Shown: piece by piece, positions 44,706 through 53,068 of the stretch
Position numbering within the stretch: position 1 is the stretch's first letter
How the letters are laid out: each line of letters begins with the position of its first letter
From: an uncultured Alphaproteobacteria bacterium
Lineage (GTDB): Bacteria > Pseudomonadota > Alphaproteobacteria > CAAGCB01 > CAG-977
Length of the DNA stretch: 64,000 nt
Direction of reading: 5' to 3'
Assembly: GCA_934277945.1 (NCBI GenBank)
Contig: CAKQWA010000012.1
Coordinates: 1 to 64,000 of the forward strand
Position numbers and translations under genes: made by a program
Notes under the pieces: model-generated
Told to the model about the DNA's origin: nothing
Databases searched by the model: none
The model's input: the letters and a program-made list of their open reading frames with translations, nothing else

Positions 44706-45500
44706 ATGACGGACATCGAGCAAAAAGCGTACATGATGCAAAAAGTGGTGCAAACGGCGCGCCCGTTTTCCTACTTTGCGTTGAGCGCGCGCGCGGCGGC
44801 GGAACATTACGCCGCGCAATGCCCGAATCTTGTCAAAAAGGATCTGGCGGACGTGCCGGAACTGCCCAGTCGCGCGCTGGCGCGTCTGCACACGATGTGG
44901 GACGATGAAAAAAATCCCGACGAACAGCGGCTGATCGCCAGTTACGAAGACGCTTTCCGCGCGTTTGAAAAAAGCAGGGCTTTGGCGGACGATATGAAAA
45001 AAAAGGACTGGATGCCGGCTTTGCGCGCGTTTTATGCAAAAATGTCCGACGCGCAGTTCGACAATCATTTGGTCAAGTACGCGCAGGACCGCGAAATGCC
45101 GCACGATTCGTTCATCTCTTTGGGCGACAGGCGGGATTATTATTACAATCCGTCTTTCCCGCACGCCGATTTCGCCGCCGCCGTGCCGCCCGACCATCCG
45201 TTTTGGCTGCAACGCGGACAGTGGGATATGTTTTTGCCAAAAGAATTTTTAGACGCCAGAATCAAACGCGGCAAACGCGAAATTCAAGAGGGAATCCGCG
45301 CGCCCGAAGCCGCGAACGAGTCCGCTTCCGCCCGCACCGCCCGCCGCGCCGTCATCGAGGAGGAATACGCGTCAGCCATGACGAAAGTCGGCATTTTTGA
45401 AAAGACCGTCGAGCCTGAAATGGCGAAAAGCGCGCGCAAAGCCGTCCGTCCGGCGAGTACGAAATCCGCCCTTGAAAACCGCGGCGGCGGACGCGATTGA
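44706..45500 (+). CDS. Companion of the repeat protein, 264 residues, unknown function
   Basis: Starts MTDIEQKAYMMQKVVQTARP, helical and without signal peptide. Its N-terminal part (KKDLADVPELPSRALARLH...SYEDAFRAFEKS) resembles residues 70-115 of the large neighbour. Residues 221-236 read YASAMTKVGIFEKTVE, nearly identical to the neighbour's C-terminal signature and at the same distance (about 43 residues) from the end. A basic tail follows. It lacks the seven-copy repeat. GAGAGG precedes the ATG at 44706, 16 bases after the neighbour's stop, so the two are surely co-transcribed. No known family. Confidence 0.78.
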   Translation: MTDIEQKAYMMQKVVQTARPFSYFALSARAAAEHYAAQCPNLVKKDLADVPELPSRALARLHTMWDDEKNPDEQRLIASYEDAFRAFEKSRALADDMKKKDWMPALRAFYAKMSDAQFDNHLVKYAQDREMPHDSFISLGDRRDYYYNPSFPHADFAAAVPPDHPFWLQRGQWDMFLPKEFLDARIKRGKREIQEGIRAPEAANESASARTARRAVIEEEYASAMTKVGIFEKTVEPEMAKSARKAVRPASTKSALENRGGGRD

Positions 45501-45512
45501 TTTTTTAAAAAA

Positions 45513-45540
45513 TCTTTGATTACGCCGCCGTTTCGGATAT
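45513..45540 (+). promoter_or_regulatory. Predicted promoter of the LptF/LptG-family gene
   Basis: TTGATT (45513-45518), 16 bases, TATAGT (45535-45540), about 40 bases before the start codon. Confidence 0.5.
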
Positions 45541-45581
45541 AGTGTCAGGCAAGTTCTGTCATACGGGGAAAGTGCGTCCTG

Positions 45582-46688
45582 ATGTTTTCCAACATTCTCA
45601 GCCGGTATATCATCCGCCAGTTTTTAATGGCTTTCACAGCCGTTTTGATGACGCTGTGCTTTGTCGTTTTCATTTTTGATTCCATCGAATTGATTAAAAA
45701 AAGCGCGAAGTATTCCTACGGTTTTGACAAAGTGCTGCTGATGGCGTCGCTGAAACTGCCGTACATGATTGAAATTTTACTGCCGTTCGCCGTTTTGCTG
45801 GGCGCGGTCGTCATTTTCTTCAAATTGACGAAAAGTCAGGAACTGGTCATCATCCGCGCGGTCGGGCAGTCCGTGTGGCAGTTCGTCACGCCGCTGATGA
45901 TCGCCGCTTTTTTGACGGGCGTGTTCAACATGACCGTCTTCAATCCGATATCCAGCAAAATGTACTCCAAATATCAGCAGTTGGAGGAAATGTACAACAC
46001 GAACTCGAAAACGGACGAAGTGCCGTTCTTTTCGCAATCGTCGGGGTTGTGGCTGCGCGAACACCGCGACGGCAAAATGTACGTCATTCACGCCGATTAC
46101 ATCCGGCAGGACAAGTACGATTTGATTATGCGTGGCTTTTCCATTTTGGAATTCAACGACGACGACACGTTCGTCCGGCGCGTCGACGCGGGCGAAGCCG
46201 TGCTGGAAGGGCATACGTTCCACTTGAAAAACGTGCGCGTGTTTCAGGCGGGCAAAAACATCGAACAGATCGACCGCGTCGATTTTCAAACCAAGATGAC
46301 GCTGGGGAAAATTCAGGAAAATCTCGCGTCGCCCGAAACCGTGTCGTTTTGGGATTTGCCCGCGCTGATTTCGTTCTTTGAAAGCACGGGATTTTCCGCG
46401 CACACGCACCGCTTGCGCCTGCAATCGCTGATGTCTTCGCCGTTTATGCTGATGACGATGGTCATGATCGCCGCCGTGTTCGGCATCCCGCCGAATCAGC
46501 GTCAGGGCGGCACGCTGTTGAAAATCTTTTTCGGCGTGTGCTTGGGCTTCATCCTGTATTTCGTGTCCCGCGTGACCTACGCGCTCGGCGTGTCGGGGAA
46601 TCTGCCCGTGTTCATTGCCGTTTGGACGCCGCCTTTGGTGTTTTTGCTGATTACGACGTCGTTTCTACTGCATCAGGAAGACGGGTAA
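45582..46688 (+). CDS. LPS export permease of the LptF/LptG family
   Basis: 368 residues: three N-terminal membrane helices (about 12-34, 57-80 and 99-120), a periplasmic beta-jellyroll domain and three C-terminal helices. The LSRYIIRQFLMAF start, SQELVIIRAVG and GLWLREHRDGKMYVI pattern, and the GICLGFILYFVSR-like end, are those of LptF/LptG; the details lean towards LptG. Such permeases work in pairs with LptB to move lipopolysaccharide out of the inner membrane, yet no second permease is next to it. Its end overlaps the HAD gene by 16 bases. Confidence 0.88.
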   Translation: MFSNILSRYIIRQFLMAFTAVLMTLCFVVFIFDSIELIKKSAKYSYGFDKVLLMASLKLPYMIEILLPFAVLLGAVVIFFKLTKSQELVIIRAVGQSVWQFVTPLMIAAFLTGVFNMTVFNPISSKMYSKYQQLEEMYNTNSKTDEVPFFSQSSGLWLREHRDGKMYVIHADYIRQDKYDLIMRGFSILEFNDDDTFVRRVDAGEAVLEGHTFHLKNVRVFQAGKNIEQIDRVDFQTKMTLGKIQENLASPETVSFWDLPALISFFESTGFSAHTHRLRLQSLMSSPFMLMTMVMIAAVFGIPPNQRQGGTLLKIFFGVCLGFILYFVSRVTYALGVSGNLPVFIAVWTPPLVFLLITTSFLLHQEDG

Positions 46689-47350
46689 AGCGCGCTTTCC
46701 GCTTCTTTGAACGAAGCGAACACCTTGTCCGCGCCCGCCTGCTTTAAAATGCCGGTGTGACGCGCGGAGCAATGCGACCCGCCCGTAAAGCCGAAAACCG
46801 TCATGCCTGCCGCTTTGCCCGCCGTGACGCCCGCGACGCTGTCTTCAATGACAAGGCATTTTTCGGGCGGAACGTTCGATTCTTTCGCCGCCAGCAAAAA
46901 CACGTCGGGCGCGGGCTTGCCGTGCGGGACTTTCCACGCGCTGAACACGTTTCTGCCCGTGTCGAAAAATTCGTCCAGTTTCGTGTAGCGCAGACATTTC
47001 GCAATGCTTTCAAGCGTGCTGCCCGACGCGATGCACACGGGGCAGGGCAGGCGGCGGATGAATTCGTGCGCGCCCGTCACCGCCTGCAATTTCTGCGCAA
47101 ACAGGGATTCGACGTACGGATTGACCTCGTCCAGAAAATTGTCGGGGATTTTTGCGCCGTATTCCGCTTCGATGCGCTCTTTGATGCGCGCCACCGTCTG
47201 CCCCGTGTATTTTTGCACCATGTCCTGCAAGGAAACGGGAATGTTCATCGCCGTCAGCCTGTCCGACCAAGCCTGACACGCCAGAATTTCGCTGTCCACC
47301 AGCACGCCGTCGAAATCGAATATGACCAAATCAAAAGCAAACATCTTCAT
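46673..47350 (-). CDS. HAD-superfamily phosphatase (subfamily IA)
   Basis: 225 residues. Motif I DFDGVLVDSE near residue 11 gives the nucleophilic aspartate, CIASGST is motif II, and GKPAPDVFLLAA with IEDSVAGVTAGKAAGM supplies motifs III and IV. The helical cap after motif I is of the beta-phosphoglucomutase/sugar phosphatase type, so a phosphatase or mutase acting on a small phosphosugar is likely. An ATG two codons later is also possible. It overlaps the end of recX. Confidence 0.9.
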   Translation of the reverse strand: MKMFAFDLVIFDFDGVLVDSEILACQAWSDRLTAMNIPVSLQDMVQKYTGQTVARIKERIEAEYGAKIPDNFLDEVNPYVESLFAQKLQAVTGAHEFIRRLPCPVCIASGSTLESIAKCLRYTKLDEFFDTGRNVFSAWKVPHGKPAPDVFLLAAKESNVPPEKCLVIEDSVAGVTAGKAAGMTVFGFTGGSHCSARHTGILKQAGADKVFASFKEAESALYPSS

Positions 47351-47918
47351 AATCCTCGTCTTGTGCGGACAAATTAAGCGCTTTTACGGCAATGTCAAAT
47401 GAAAATCCCGCGCGCGCCAGCACCGCAAGGTCTTTTTTGAAGAAATCCTTGCGTTCGGCGGCGGGGCGCATATAGCCCAGTTTGCGCTTTTTCACCAATT
47501 TTTTCGCCGCTTCCTCCTCGTCGTTCGCGCCGTCTTCGTCCCGCTTGTCCGGCGCGGTCAGCGACTGAATCAAATCGTCGGCGATTCCCGCCTGCTTCAA
47601 TTTCATGCGGATGTATTTGCCCGATTTTCCGGCGCGGCGGCACCGTTCCGCCAGATTGCGCGCGAAACGTTCGTCCGACAGGAAGTTCTGCGCTTTCATC
47701 GACGCGACGGCTTCGTCAATCCATTTTTGCGCGTCCGCCGGCACGTCGCCGCCTTTCATGCGCGTTTTGGCAAGCCGGCGGTTCAGCATTTCGCGCAGTT
47801 TGCCCTCGCTGGATTCATAGCGCGCCAGATAATACAGGCAGATGTTTTCCAAACGCTTTTTCGTAATCGGTTTGACGGGGACGCTCATTTTCAAAGTTCC
47901 GTAAGGATAGGTTGACAT
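47331..47918 (-). CDS. recX: RecA regulator RecX
   Basis: 195 residues made of RecX-type three-helix repeats: CLYYLARYESSEGKLREML, then AVASMKAQNFLSDERFARNLAERC and GKYIRMKLKQAGI. RecX limits RecA filament growth. The insertion with a DKRDEDGANDEEEA stretch in the middle is acidic and probably unstructured. The start could be 47918 or the ATG at 47888. It sits away from recA, which is not in this window, and diverges from the Hsp33 gene. Confidence 0.83.
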   Translation of the reverse strand: MSTYPYGTLKMSVPVKPITKKRLENICLYYLARYESSEGKLREMLNRRLAKTRMKGGDVPADAQKWIDEAVASMKAQNFLSDERFARNLAERCRRAGKSGKYIRMKLKQAGIADDLIQSLTAPDKRDEDGANDEEEAAKKLVKKRKLGYMRPAAERKDFFKKDLAVLARAGFSFDIAVKALNLSAQDEDYEDVCF

Positions 47919-47982
47919 CGGCTTATCATCGCATTAAACAAATGAAAAGAGAAGTTTTTTCATTTCACGAACGGGGGCGGCG

Positions 47983-48894
47983 ATGGCTGACAAGTCATAT
48001 TCCTTTTTAATCGATTCCGGATTGTCGAAAGGTCAGGCGGTTCGCACAAGCGAAGTGCTGAACGACATTTTCGCTCTGCACCGCTATCCCGACCGCATCA
48101 ACGCTTTCTTGGCGGAAACCGTGACGCTGGGCGTGATTTTGTCCGCGTCCCTGAAATACGACGGCACTTTTACGCTTCAAGTGCAGGGCGACGGCGCGAT
48201 TTCCGCTTTGGTCGTCAGCGTGACGGGCGAAAACAAAATCCGCGCGTACGCCCGCTTTAACGAAGAGGCGCTGGCGCAAAAGGAAAAGAAATTTCAGGAA
48301 AAGCCGACGGGTCTTGTGCCAGCGTTCATCGGGCAGGGGCATCTGGCGTTCACCGTCGTGCAGAACGACTCCAACGAGCAGTATCAGGGAATCGTCGCTT
48401 TGGAGCAGGCGACGCTGACCGAGTGCGTGCATCAGTATTTCCGCCAGTCCGAACAGATTGAAACCGCGATTCGTTTAAGCGCGGGCAAAAAAAACGCCGA
48501 TGAAAACGAGTGGGTCTGCGGCGCGGTCATGCTGCAAAGAATGCCCGCGATTCCAAGCCTTGCCAAAGCGTTGGGCGAGGACGAAGCCGAAGAATTGTGG
48601 CGCACCGCCGTCATTTTGCTGAACAGCACGACGGACGAAGAATTGCAAAATGTAAAACTTCCTATTGAAAAATTGCTCTATCGGTTGTATCACTCTAATA
48701 ATATAAATGTTTTTATGCCCAAAGAGTTCGTTTTCGGTTGTCGCTGTTCACGGGAAAAGGTCATAGAAATGTTGAAAAGTTTTCCCGCTGCGGAACTGGA
48801 ATCCATGCAGAAAGACGGCAAAATCGACGTGGATTGTCAGTTTTGCGGGAAAAAATACACGGTGCAAACGGAAGAACTGAAATCGGGGGATTGA
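47983..48894 (+). CDS. hslO: Redox-regulated chaperone Hsp33
   Basis: 303 residues. The C-terminal zinc switch is visible as CRCS followed about 30 residues later by CQFC; oxidation releases zinc and turns the chaperone on. The substrate-binding domain starts with SFLIDSGLSKGQAVR and includes GDGAISALVV. GGGGGCGG precedes the ATG. Upstream, ATGAAAA (47942-47948) and TTTTCAT (47957-47963) form an inverted repeat that may mark regulation. Confidence 0.94.
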   Translation: MADKSYSFLIDSGLSKGQAVRTSEVLNDIFALHRYPDRINAFLAETVTLGVILSASLKYDGTFTLQVQGDGAISALVVSVTGENKIRAYARFNEEALAQKEKKFQEKPTGLVPAFIGQGHLAFTVVQNDSNEQYQGIVALEQATLTECVHQYFRQSEQIETAIRLSAGKKNADENEWVCGAVMLQRMPAIPSLAKALGEDEAEELWRTAVILLNSTTDEELQNVKLPIEKLLYRLYHSNNINVFMPKEFVFGCRCSREKVIEMLKSFPAAELESMQKDGKIDVDCQFCGKKYTVQTEELKSGD

Positions 48895-48899
48895 CTCAA

Positions 48900-49526
48900 A
48901 TGTCTTTTAAAGGATTGCGTATTTTGACCGCCTGCCTGTTTATGTCGGTTTTGGCGGCGTGTTCGACGTCTTCAAGGTATGAAGAATATCCGGCATACGA
49001 AAGCGCGTCCTTTTCCGAAAATCCCAACGCCTGCTCTTTGTCCCGCAACGCGCGCATCCGTTTAAGAGCGCCCCGCATCCGCTTCATTTCCACCTACAAC
49101 CCGCTCGGTCACGCGCCGAATGTCGAACACGAACTGCTTGTCGTCCCCGAACAACTGATTCACAAATGGGCGGAAAACCGTTTCGGCGTCAACAAATCCG
49201 CGACGGAAGCCGCCGAAGTGCGCTTTACCATCCGCGACGCCAGCATTACCAGCCGTTCCAGAGTCGTCGGGTCGTGCTTCAAGGAAATCAAAGAAGAATA
49301 CATCGGACGCTTTGAAGTCGAAATCCAGTTCGTCAGCGCCGACGGCAACGCGCTTGTCACGGCGCGAAAAGCGGTGCAGATCGTCGATTTGACCGACCCG
49401 AATATGTCCGCCGAAGACCGCGAAAGCGAATTGATGCTTTTGTCGTACCGTTTGGTAAAAAAATTGTCGCAGGAACTCGATACGGACTTGTGTTCCCCGT
49501 CGTTTAATGATTATATAGACAGGTAA
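48900..49526 (+). CDS. Predicted lipoprotein, 208 residues
   Basis: The N-terminus carries a lipobox (LAAC, Cys21), followed by a short polar linker and a domain of about 170 residues with alternating strands. EVRFTIRDASITSRS and YIGRFEVEIQFVSADGNALVTARKAVQI suggest a beta-rich periplasmic domain. It starts five bases after the Hsp33 stop. I recognise no family and cannot assign a function. Confidence 0.75.
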   Translation: MSFKGLRILTACLFMSVLAACSTSSRYEEYPAYESASFSENPNACSLSRNARIRLRAPRIRFISTYNPLGHAPNVEHELLVVPEQLIHKWAENRFGVNKSATEAAEVRFTIRDASITSRSRVVGSCFKEIKEEYIGRFEVEIQFVSADGNALVTARKAVQIVDLTDPNMSAEDRESELMLLSYRLVKKLSQELDTDLCSPSFNDYIDR

Positions 49527-49534
49527 AATTTCTT

Positions 49535-49608
49535 GCGGGTGTAGCTCAATGGCAGAGCAGCAGCTTCCCAAGCTGAATACGAGGGTTCGATTCCCTTCAC
49601 CCGCTCCA
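49535..49608 (+). tRNA. tRNA-Gly (anticodon CCC)
   Basis: A 74-base cloverleaf: acceptor GCGGGTG pairs with CACCCGC, D-arm GCTC/GAGC, anticodon loop TTCCCAA in a GCAGC/GCTGA stem, T-arm GAGGG-TTCGATT-CCCTT, and an encoded CCA at the end. The anticodon CCC reads GGG. It closely resembles E. coli glyU. A terminator follows directly. Confidence 0.96.
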
Positions 49609-49613
49609 AAGAC

Positions 49614-49639
49614 CGCCTCTTTTTTAAGGGGCGTTTTTT
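49614..49639 (+). terminator. Terminator after tRNA-Gly
   Basis: CGCCTC/GGGGCG stem (one G-U) with an 8-base T/A-rich loop and a six-T run, six bases after the tRNA end. Confidence 0.75.
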
Positions 49640-49668
49640 ATCAGCATATTGTCAGGTAAAGGTGCCTT

Positions 49669-50598
49669 ATGTCGAAAATTTACAAATCCGTGTCCGAACT
49701 GGTCGGGCGCACGCCGCTGTTGGAACTGTCGAATTACGAAAAGGCGGAAAATCTGGAAGCGACCGTGCTTGCCAAACTGGAACGCTTCAACCCCGCCGGA
49801 AGCGTTAAAGACCGCATCGCGAAAGCCATGATTGAAGACGCCGAAGCCAAAGGGATTTTAAAACAAGGCTCCGTCATTGTCGAACCCACAAGCGGCAACA
49901 CGGGCATCGGACTGGCGGTCATGGGCGCGGCGCGCGGATACAAGGTCGTTTTGACCATGCCCGAAACAATGAGCGTCGAACGCCGCAATCTGCTGAAAGC
50001 CTACGGTGCGGAACTTGTTTTGACCGAGGGTGCGAAAGGCATGAAAGGCGCGATTGAAAAAGCCGAAGAACTGGCGAAATCCCTGCCGGACGCGTTTTTG
50101 GCGGGACAGTTCGTCAATCCCGCGAACCCCGCCGCGCACAAAGCGACGACCGGTCCTGAAATTTGGGAAGACACGGACGGCAAAGTCGACATTTTCGTCG
50201 CGGGCGTCGGTACGGGCGGCACGCTGTCGGGCGTCGGCGCGTACTTGAAAGAAAAAAATCCGGCGGTGAAGATTGTCGCCGTCGAACCGGCGGATTCCCC
50301 CGTTTTGTCGCAGGGCAAATCCGGTCCTCACAAAATTCAGGGAATCGGCGCGGGCTTTGTTCCCGACACGCTGGACACGCGCATCTACGACGAAATCATC
50401 ACCGTGACGACGCAGGAAGCGTTCGCCGCCGGCAAAGCGGTGGCGCAAAAAGAGGGGATGCTGGTCGGCATTTCTTCGGGCGCCGCGGTGCACGCCGCCG
50501 CTGTTTTGGCGAAACGCCCCGAAAACAAGGGCAAAACGATTGTCGCGCTGTTGCCCGACACGGGCGAGCGTTACCTGTCGACGCCGATGTTTGACTGA
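49669..50598 (+). CDS. cysK: Cysteine synthase A
   Basis: 309-residue PLP enzyme making cysteine from O-acetylserine and sulfide. The PLP lysine is in AGSVKDRIA, the TSGNTGI loop binds substrate, and GTGGTLSG binds the PLP phosphate. The C-terminal GISSGAAV segment is also typical. AAAGG precedes the ATG. A bidirectional terminator follows. Confidence 0.96.
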   Translation: MSKIYKSVSELVGRTPLLELSNYEKAENLEATVLAKLERFNPAGSVKDRIAKAMIEDAEAKGILKQGSVIVEPTSGNTGIGLAVMGAARGYKVVLTMPETMSVERRNLLKAYGAELVLTEGAKGMKGAIEKAEELAKSLPDAFLAGQFVNPANPAAHKATTGPEIWEDTDGKVDIFVAGVGTGGTLSGVGAYLKEKNPAVKIVAVEPADSPVLSQGKSGPHKIQGIGAGFVPDTLDTRIYDEIITVTTQEAFAAGKAVAQKEGMLVGISSGAAVHAAAVLAKRPENKGKTIVALLPDTGERYLSTPMFD

Positions 50599-50607
50599 CA
50601 GACCGAC

Positions 50608-50637
50608 AAAAAAAGCCCCGAAATTTCGGGGCTTTTT
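50608..50637. terminator. Bidirectional terminator between cysK and the OmpH-like gene
   Basis: A perfect 28-base palindrome (50610-50637) with A-run, GCCCCG core, CGGGGC core and T-run serves both convergent genes. Confidence 0.9.
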
Positions 50638-50651
50638 CATAAAAGGGATTT

Positions 50652-51119
50652 TTATTTCACGAACGGGATGATGCTGTCCGTGATGTCTTCGCCGCCGTAC
50701 AGCAGGGAAGATTTCGGCATTACCTGCGTGTAACCCTGCGCCTGCGCCTGTTTGATGATGACGCGCATGATTTCGTCGTCCATTTCCGCCAGTTTCTGCT
50801 GCGTTTTCGCGGCGAATTCGGCTTTTTTGCTTTCAAATTCGGCACGGTACTGCGCCGTCAGTTCCTGTTTTTTCTTGTCGGATTTTTCGTTGGAAACTTT
50901 GGCTTCCGCCGCGCTCAACCACGTTTGCAGTTCCTGCGCCGCCTGCGCGTTTTCGGCGCGCAAAGCCGCGATTTGTTCGGATTTTTCGACAATGGCGGGC
51001 ACTCTGACAACGGCGACTTTGCTTTTGCCGCCCGCCACCATGCCGCCCGCGTATCCCGCCGCGCCGCACACGACGACCAAAGCGATCGCCGACAGCGCTT
51101 TTTTCAAAGAATCAGACAT
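50652..51119 (-). CDS. OmpH/Skp-like periplasmic protein
   Basis: 155 residues: an N-terminal hydrophobic segment (about residues 8-30) that may be a signal anchor, then VAVVRVPAIVEKSEQIA and long coiled-coil helices rich in Ala, Glu and Lys. The strand-helix pattern and length match Skp/OmpH, a periplasmic chaperone for outer membrane proteins. It lacks the neighbouring bamA and lpxD genes that usually mark true skp. AGAGG precedes the ATG, with a promoter at 51151-51178. Confidence 0.7.
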   Translation of the reverse strand: MSDSLKKALSAIALVVVCGAAGYAGGMVAGGKSKVAVVRVPAIVEKSEQIAALRAENAQAAQELQTWLSAAEAKVSNEKSDKKKQELTAQYRAEFESKKAEFAAKTQQKLAEMDDEIMRVIIKQAQAQGYTQVMPKSSLLYGGEDITDSIIPFVK

Positions 51120-51150
51120 TTCATACCTCTTAAAGTTAAACTATACGCGC

Positions 51151-51178
51151 AGTATAAACGCTTAATGGTTAATAACAA
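51151..51178 (-). promoter_or_regulatory. Predicted promoter of the OmpH-like gene
   Basis: On the minus strand TTGTTA (51173-51178), 16 bases and TATACT (51151-51156). The -10 box lies in a TATAC/GTATA inverted repeat (51142-51156). Confidence 0.5.
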
Positions 51179-51245
51179 GTTTTTCCTTTTAAAGCGCGCG
51201 CGGTTTTGTTAGAAAAAAATAAGGAACAGCCGAAAGGAGCCGCCG

Positions 51246-51710
51246 ATGTCTTTGATTTTCACGCAAGCGACGCTGGGAAAAAACGAGGAGATTTTGTACG
51301 CCGCAAAGCCGCATTGGGCGCGGTTTTTAAAGCCCGTGTGCACGATGCTTCTGTCTTTTGCGTTTCTGGCGGCGGGATTTTACATTCAGGATTTGTACAC
51401 CGTCAGCGTCGGCGTCATTTTTTTCATCCCGTCTTTTTTCTGCTGGGTCGGGCAGATGCAGGTGGAAATCGTCTGCACGAACCGCCGCGTGATTTACAAG
51501 CGCGGGGCGTATTGGTACCGCACGCAAGAACTGCGCCTGCCGAAAATCGAATCCGTCGCGGTGTGGCAGCCTTTGGCGGCGGGGCTGGTCGGGTGCGGCA
51601 CACTGTATTTCACGGGGACGGGCGGCACGCAACTGGCTTTTAAATATGTGTCCGATCCGTTCGCCGCGAAAGCCGCCTTTGAAGACGCGATCGAACAGGC
51701 GGCGGAGTAA
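51246..51710 (+). CDS. PH-like (bPH2/YdbS-type) membrane protein
   Basis: 154 residues. Two membrane helices (about residues 30-50 and 53-73) are followed by a pleckstrin-like domain: MQVEIVCTNRRVIYKRGAYW is the usual bPH2 start and SVAVWQPLAAGLVGCGTLYF its core. Function is unknown. The leader sequence before its ATG (CGAAAGGAGCCGCCG) is identical to that before the phosphoesterase start at 1328. Confidence 0.83.
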   Translation: MSLIFTQATLGKNEEILYAAKPHWARFLKPVCTMLLSFAFLAAGFYIQDLYTVSVGVIFFIPSFFCWVGQMQVEIVCTNRRVIYKRGAYWYRTQELRLPKIESVAVWQPLAAGLVGCGTLYFTGTGGTQLAFKYVSDPFAAKAAFEDAIEQAAE

Positions 51711-51712
51711 TT

Positions 51713-53068
51713 TCACACGGCGGACTCTTTGGGGAATTTGCGCCGCACGGGAAGATAAACCGCGTACAAAACGACGGTCGTCAGCGCCCAGGACAGCGGA
51801 TACGCCGCGTACAGCGTTTTCAGCGTGTGGTTTTCGGGAATTTGGAAATACGTCGCAATCCACAGCAAGCGCAGACCGCACGCGCCGAACAGCGTAATCA
51901 GGCTGGGTTCAAGCGTTTTGCCCAAGCCGCGCAGGCTGCCGCCCGCGACGTCCATTAAGCCGCCGATGAAGTAGAAACTGCCGCAAATCGACAGGCAGAC
52001 GAAGCCCGCGTCGACGGCGGCGCCGCTGCTTGTGTAAAAATGAAGAAGCGTTTTGCCGCACAGCACCATCGGCCAGCCAATGCCGATACCCGTCAGGCAC
52101 ACGCAGGCAAGCGCGCGGCGGCGGATCGGATCGATCAGTCCGTACTGTTTCGCGCCGACGCCGCGGCTGATGAATGTGGTCGCGGTTTGGCCGAACGCGG
52201 CCATGCACACCCAAATGAATTCTTCCAAATTCGCGCTGGCGGCCGCGCCCGCGATGACGGTCGGCCCGAACGAATTGATTGCCGACTGAATGATGATGTT
52301 GGACAATGAAAAGGCGATGCCTTGCAGCGCGGCGGGCAGGCCCAGACGCAAAATCCGCCCCGCGATCGCGCCGTCGATTCTGATTGCGCCGACGTACAGC
52401 CGCGTCGCGTCTTTTTGCCGCGACAGGCAAAGGACGATCAGCGCCGCCGCCAGCGTTTGGGAAATCAGCGTCGCACAGGCCACGCCCGCGACGTCCAGTT
52501 TAAAAACGACGACGAAGACAATGTTTAAAACGACGTTCAATGCGCCGCTTGCCGTTAAAAACATCAGCGGGCGTTTGGTGTCGCCTTTCGCGTACAAAAG
52601 CGTCGCGCCGAAATTGTAAACGGCGATCGGAATCATACCGATAAAGTAAATGCGCGTGTATTGCAGGGTCAGCGGCAAAACGACTTCGGGCGTCTGCATG
52701 CGGATCAGCGCGGTTTTAATGAAGATCTGCCCGAAAAGCGCGGTAACGGCGCCCGCAATCAGCGCGACGGCCAAAGACGTGTGCACGATGCGCCGAGTTT
52801 GTTTGAAATCGCGCGCGCCGATCGCCATGGAAGCCAGCACGTTCGCGCCGACGGTCAGCCCCGCGAACAGGCAGAGCAGAAAAGCGACGATGTACGGCGT
52901 GACGCCGATGGCCGCCAGCGAATGCTCCGATCCGAAATGCCCGATAATCGCGATGTCGGCGGCGTTGAACATCAGTTGAAGCGCGTTCGTCGCCATCAGC
53001 GGCAAAGCGAACACCAGCATTTTTTTTAAAAGAGAACCGCTTTGCAGATCAACGGATTCTTGCGCCAT
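51713..53068 (-). CDS. MATE-family multidrug exporter (second copy)
   Basis: 451 residues, about 12 membrane helices, MATE/MatE fold. Strongly related to the gene directly upstream: both share ATYFQIPENHT, SGSLLKKMLVFALPLMA-like starts and a KFPKES end. Substrate unknown. Its ATG follows the upstream copy's TAA with no gap, so the pair is one operon and looks like a tandem duplication. Confidence 0.92.
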   Translation of the reverse strand: MAQESVDLQSGSLLKKMLVFALPLMATNALQLMFNAADIAIIGHFGSEHSLAAIGVTPYIVAFLLCLFAGLTVGANVLASMAIGARDFKQTRRIVHTSLAVALIAGAVTALFGQIFIKTALIRMQTPEVVLPLTLQYTRIYFIGMIPIAVYNFGATLLYAKGDTKRPLMFLTASGALNVVLNIVFVVVFKLDVAGVACATLISQTLAAALIVLCLSRQKDATRLYVGAIRIDGAIAGRILRLGLPAALQGIAFSLSNIIIQSAINSFGPTVIAGAAASANLEEFIWVCMAAFGQTATTFISRGVGAKQYGLIDPIRRRALACVCLTGIGIGWPMVLCGKTLLHFYTSSGAAVDAGFVCLSICGSFYFIGGLMDVAGGSLRGLGKTLEPSLITLFGACGLRLLWIATYFQIPENHTLKTLYAAYPLSWALTTVVLYAVYLPVRRKFPKESAV

